Shown: positions 60,827 through 64,000 of the stretch, piece after piece
How the letters are laid out: each line of letters opens with the position of its first letter
Position numbering within the stretch: the stretch's first letter is position 1
From: Mallotus nudiflorus
Taxonomy: Eukaryota > Streptophyta > Magnoliopsida > Malpighiales > Euphorbiaceae
Length of the DNA: 64,000 bases
Direction: 5' to 3'
NCBI GenBank assembly: GCA_947683625.1
Contig: CANTUR010000455.1
Span: 638,001-702,000 of the forward strand
The notes under the pieces: model-generated
Seen by the model: only the letters and a program-made list of their open reading frames with translations
Told to the model about the DNA's origin: nothing
Database searches by the model: none
Position numbers and translations under genes: made by a program

Positions 60827-61219
60827 AAGCATCTCCAACCCAATCTTTTTTTAACGTAAACTTTTTATTATAAAAAATGATTATAAAATATAGAACTCTA
60901 ACCTACTCTTTAAATTTAAATTATAAATTAAAAAGTAAATTTAGCTCTCTACAAAATTTACTCTCTATATAAAAGTTAATTAATATACGAGTAATATATG
61001 TCTGGTTTCCATGCATATCTTTATTTTTTATTAACTTCTTTTCTTGTGAAGATGAGGAAAAAAAATTAAAATTAAATGCTTCTAGGATGAAATAAAATAA
61101 AAAGTGAAATATAAATAATGCATTGAATGTAACTAAAATTGTTTTCTCTTTATATTCTAAGATGCTTTTTATTACCTAAAATATATACTTTTTTTTAAAA
61201 ATCATCATTGGAGATGCTC
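60827..61219. mobile_element. MITE with GAGCATCTCC termini, TAA target duplication
   Basis: 393 bp with inverted ends AAGCATCTCCAAC and, reversed, GAGCATCTCCAAT. It is flanked by TAA at 60824-60826 and 61220-61222. Termini of this kind are frequent in plant MITEs; a 3-bp TAA TSD suggests PIF/Harbinger. No coding capacity. Confidence 0.8.
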
Positions 61220-61639
61220 TAAATATAATAAATAAGATAAAATTAAATATCATTCAGATAATATTCTTTTAATTTTCATAGTACTTCTATTTTAAAATTA
61301 TTAATTTCATATTTACCAACTTTTTAAAAATTATTTATATTGAAAGATGTTGAAAAAATTGAATAAAAAATAATAATAAATGTAAATAATCATAAAATAT
61401 GATTAAAATGTTAAAATGGAAGCACCGTAAAATAGATATTGGCATTTCAAAGACTTTTTTAATTTTTCATTTATTACTCTTTTTGTTGACTTTTTTTTTT
61501 AATAAAGAGATTATATAATCTAATTATCAATGGACTGCACAATATGGACCCTCATCTCTTTTTAAGTCCATGAGGGCAGAATTTGAATTATACACTTCAA
61601 AATGCCTTTAAAAATGAGTTATCAATTGAATACTACCTC
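61220..61639. other. AT-rich intergenic DNA
   Basis: No gene or clear repeat seen. Confidence 0.5.
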
Positions 61640-62702
61640 ACTATCATTTTTATTTTTTATTTATTTTCTTTTTTTTAAGGCAAGTGATTGAATTAAACAA
61701 AAAGCCAAGAAGGCCAAATACATGAGGAGACTAGCTCCACAACACCATGGAAACCATGTGTGTCATTGATACTACTTTTACTAACAAGACTCTATGTAAG
61801 AGTAACTAAAATGACATCCACTAACCAACTTAAGCATAAATAAAAATAATGTTAAGTTAGTGATAACCAAAAAACAATAAGATACATAGACTTTGGGACT
61901 TAATCTAAGATTAACTGGAAACACGGCAACAGCAGCTAACTCTTGGCTATAATGGGCAGCTGGTCTTGACTTTGATGGGCTGGCAGAAGAAGAGATGTTG
62001 TGGCTTGGACTTTTGGTTAGAGTGTTTAGCTTTTAGCTGAGATACTTCCCAGTTGAGTTGGGCTTCTTCATCTTTTTAATCCAAAGGCTCTTTTCTCTTA
62101 AAATTTGGCCCAACTATATTTTCTAGAGCTAATCCCAATGGAACGTCACTTTTGCCATCATCCGGACTTTGCAGTCGTCTACTAGAAATTTGCTAGCTCG
62201 AGGACGTTTGCTGACTGGGTAAAGTAATCAGACCATCATTAGCAATTCCTTGCTCATTACCCTTAATCAGTGCTTCTTTATCTTGACTCAGAAGCAATTG
62301 ACGAGTACATGCTGTGATAGGGGAAGCAGAAACAGAACCCATAGACAACTTCTCTATACAGGTGGAAAGCATTACAGTAGCAGACCCTTCCTCCATAGCC
62401 ATAGGAAGATGAAACACCACCTTTCTGAGAGGCTCGGCATGGAGCCAAGGGCCATAGGCGATATTGCTATACACCTGCTGAGTTATTTGCTCATCTTTGC
62501 TACTGACCCAAAGAGAATGATGAAACAAACAAGGAAATCCCTTCCTAACATTTTGCTTATCATCCTCGCTGTAGAGATTGAGCAAGAAGGTGTTCCTTAT
62601 GCCCAGCTTGTGAACCATCACGGGTGAAGCTCCAATCATCCTCTGATTTGTGGATATTGCCGAGTTTGTAGTTGTTGTTGGGACCAACTGCCTTGGTTCC
62701 AT
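61640..62702 (-). mobile_element. Possible LINE-derived remnant
   Basis: The minus-strand frame 62702-62193 (169 residues) contains YGPWLHAEP after KGFPCLFHH, resembling the (F/Y)GPWLRA text that follows the zinc knuckle in plant LINE ORF1 proteins. Further downstream the strand ends TTCAATCACTTGCC and then an A-rich tail (61640-61680), as at a LINE 3' end. Endonuclease and RT (ORF2) are missing, so it would be internally deleted. The evidence is thin, and a diverged host gene is an alternative. Confidence 0.35.
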
Positions 62703-62881
62703 GTTTCTTTGTATGAGAACTTGCAGGTTGATCTGATGCAGATGAGCCTGTTAAGAAGTGAGCAGGAGCATAAAAATGTAGATTGTGGCAGTGATGGTGG
62801 ATGGATTCAGTGTCCATGGTAAAATAAGTAGGAATACGATCATGGAGAATGCAGGCTGAATTCAGGGATGGGTATGACTCT

Positions 62882-63064
62882 CTACCAGCAAGCATGGTCA
62901 TGGAGGTGGTGTTTTCCGGGTGTGTAGGTTGGTGAAAGGGTTGGACAGAGATGAGATGAAACACAAGAGAAAATCTGTGTTTTTACATCTGTAATCACAA
63001 CTGAACCATGCAGCAAGAGCTGCACAAAGACGACTAAAGCCAGAGCAAAGCACCCGACTCTCAT
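62882..63064 (-). CDS. Possible small secreted peptide ORF
   Basis: A 60-residue minus-strand frame starts MRVGCFALALVVFVQLLLHG, a convincing signal-peptide pattern with n-, h- and c-regions, then reaches a stop at 62882. A second open frame (62964-62560, with THPENTTSMTMLAGRESYPS) overlaps in another phase, so the true product may involve a frameshift or an unseen intron. I recognise no peptide family. Confidence 0.25.
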   Translation of the reverse strand: MRVGCFALALVVFVQLLLHGSVVITDVKTQIFSCVSSHLCPTLSPTYTPGKHHLHDHACW

Positions 63065-63492
63065 ATCGCTATCTCCATTATTTTTTTGTTTGTTATTTAG
63101 CTGTATGGTTTTTAACCCTTTTTCATTTCCTAGAGTCCTAAAGTGAAGCTTGTAGCTAAGGTTAGTTCTTTTGTGAAATTAAACTTAAAGATTGCCCTGA
63201 AAGTAGAGAGCTTGCTGGTGGGGCATTGACAAGGACTATCGGAAGTTTTTTTTAACTTTCTGAAACTTCTAATCCATGTATAAATTCTGGCCTAAATTTC
63301 ACTTTCTTTTCACATCACACTAATGCAGATTTTTGTAATAAAGAAAATTTGTCATTGATTAAAATTTAAAAATAATAATAGATAAGTGAAGTTTATTATA
63401 AGATATTTTTGCAAATTCTCACAATATGAATATGAAATAATTAAGTTCGTTAAACCATCTATGAGCTACTCAATAAAATTTGTACTCATAAT
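63065..63492. other. Intergenic DNA
   Basis: No gene. It could contain the promoter of the small minus-strand ORF at 62882-63064. Confidence 0.4.
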
Positions 63493-63845
63493 TCGGGATG
63501 TGTAAACCTTTCAAATTAACTGAATCGACCTAATTCAGTTCAGTTCAGTTCGATTTGTTTGAGTTAAATTTTGAATCAAACTGAATCAAAATTTTAGTCT
63601 GATTCAATTTTTTACTCAAAAAATTAGATTAATGAAATTAACTAAAATTTTAATATTTTTTTAATTTTTAAATTTTATAATAATGTAAAAAAAATTAAAA
63701 TAATTGATATTTTTAAAAATTTTAACTGATTTAGTTTTTATTTTAAAATTTTTAATTTTTTCAATTTAATTTGATTCTAATTTGGTTCAATTCGATTAAT
63801 TCAGTTGGATAAAAAAAATAGCTTAAAGCCAAATGTAAACCCCTA
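63493..63845. mobile_element. hAT-type MITE with exact 8-bp target duplication
   Basis: 353 bp flanked by CTCATAAT at 63485-63492 and 63846-63853. Ends are TCGGGATGTGTAAACC and, reversed, TAGGGGTTTACATTTGG. The interior has many TTCAGTT/AACTGAAT-type inverted segments that can fold on themselves. Confidence 0.85.
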
Positions 63846-64000
63846 CTCATAATACAAAATAATAAGATGGAAAACAAAATAGAAAAACTAGATATGAAGC
63901 TCATGATTGAGCCCATGCTTTGACCCAAATAACTAAAGACTTTTTTCAGCATGAAATCCTTACTATCACGAGTGTTCTTTTGAGATTGCATTTTGTGAAA
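63846..64000. other. Window edge, no gene seen
   Basis: The minus-strand open frame 63761-63991 overlaps the MITE and is not supported. Confidence 0.5.

Noticed and set aside
1..64000. A novel multi-gene system (defence, biosynthetic or otherwise)
   Set aside because: Only one intact gene is supported. Everything else explained is transposon-derived or simple repeat, so no operon-like or clustered pathway can be claimed.

Overview
This window is plant nuclear DNA: very AT-rich, intron-containing, and dominated by LTR retrotransposons and TIR/MITE transposons. One intact host gene is recognisable, an eight-exon PP2C-type protein phosphatase (56102-59968, +). Its sequence and the transposon families point to a eudicot; a Malpighiales/Euphorbiaceae-like source is a guess. 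No prokaryotic, organellar or viral gene system was found.

Layout. (1) 1-16.6 kb: an old Athila-type Ty3/gypsy element (LTR remnant, tRNA-Asp-type PBS, gag, protease, ATHILA ORF-1-like region; reverse transcriptase and integrase absent). Its 5' LTR is split by a younger 9.94-kb Sirevirus-like Ty1/copia element on the minus strand (56-9995; LTRs about 1.5 kb, TSD ATGGG). (2) 16.6-23.6 kb: AT-rich intergenic DNA with a MULE-type MITE (17228-18294), a 170-178-bp tandem repeat and a Tourist-like MITE (22980-23596). (3) 23.6-27 kb: a heavily decayed second Ty1/copia element. (4) 28.0-50.6 kb: a Mutator-like element (MULE) with matching 9-bp TSDs, net about 3 kb, expanded to 22.6 kb by nested insertions. 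A Tekay/Del-like Ty3/gypsy element (28110-44853) sits in the MULE's left TIR. Two solo LTRs (32668-36375 and 38930-42175) sit inside that gypsy element. A third solo LTR (45093-47939) sits directly in the MULE. Each solo LTR has an exact 5-bp TSD. (5) 50.6-55 kb: a SINE-like tRNA-derived sequence and a run of four MITEs. (6) 55-60.3 kb: the PP2C gene. (7) 60.3-64 kb: a protein-kinase gene scrap, a TAA-flanked MITE, a LINE-like remnant, an uncertain signal-peptide ORF and a hAT-type MITE with an exact 8-bp TSD.

Nesting gives an order of events: MULE, then the Tekay-like element and solo LTR C, then solo LTRs A and B; separately Athila, then the Sirevirus. Primer-binding sites show graded C-to-T/G-to-A decay that fits the Athila/Sirevirus order and suggests relative ages for the others. 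The most useful discoveries are the reassembled nested MULE, its two gene fragments on opposite strands (PB1-like and GRF zinc-finger-like), and a structural core shared by five LTRs of related families. Most long open frames in the region are low-complexity or LTR artefacts and were left out.
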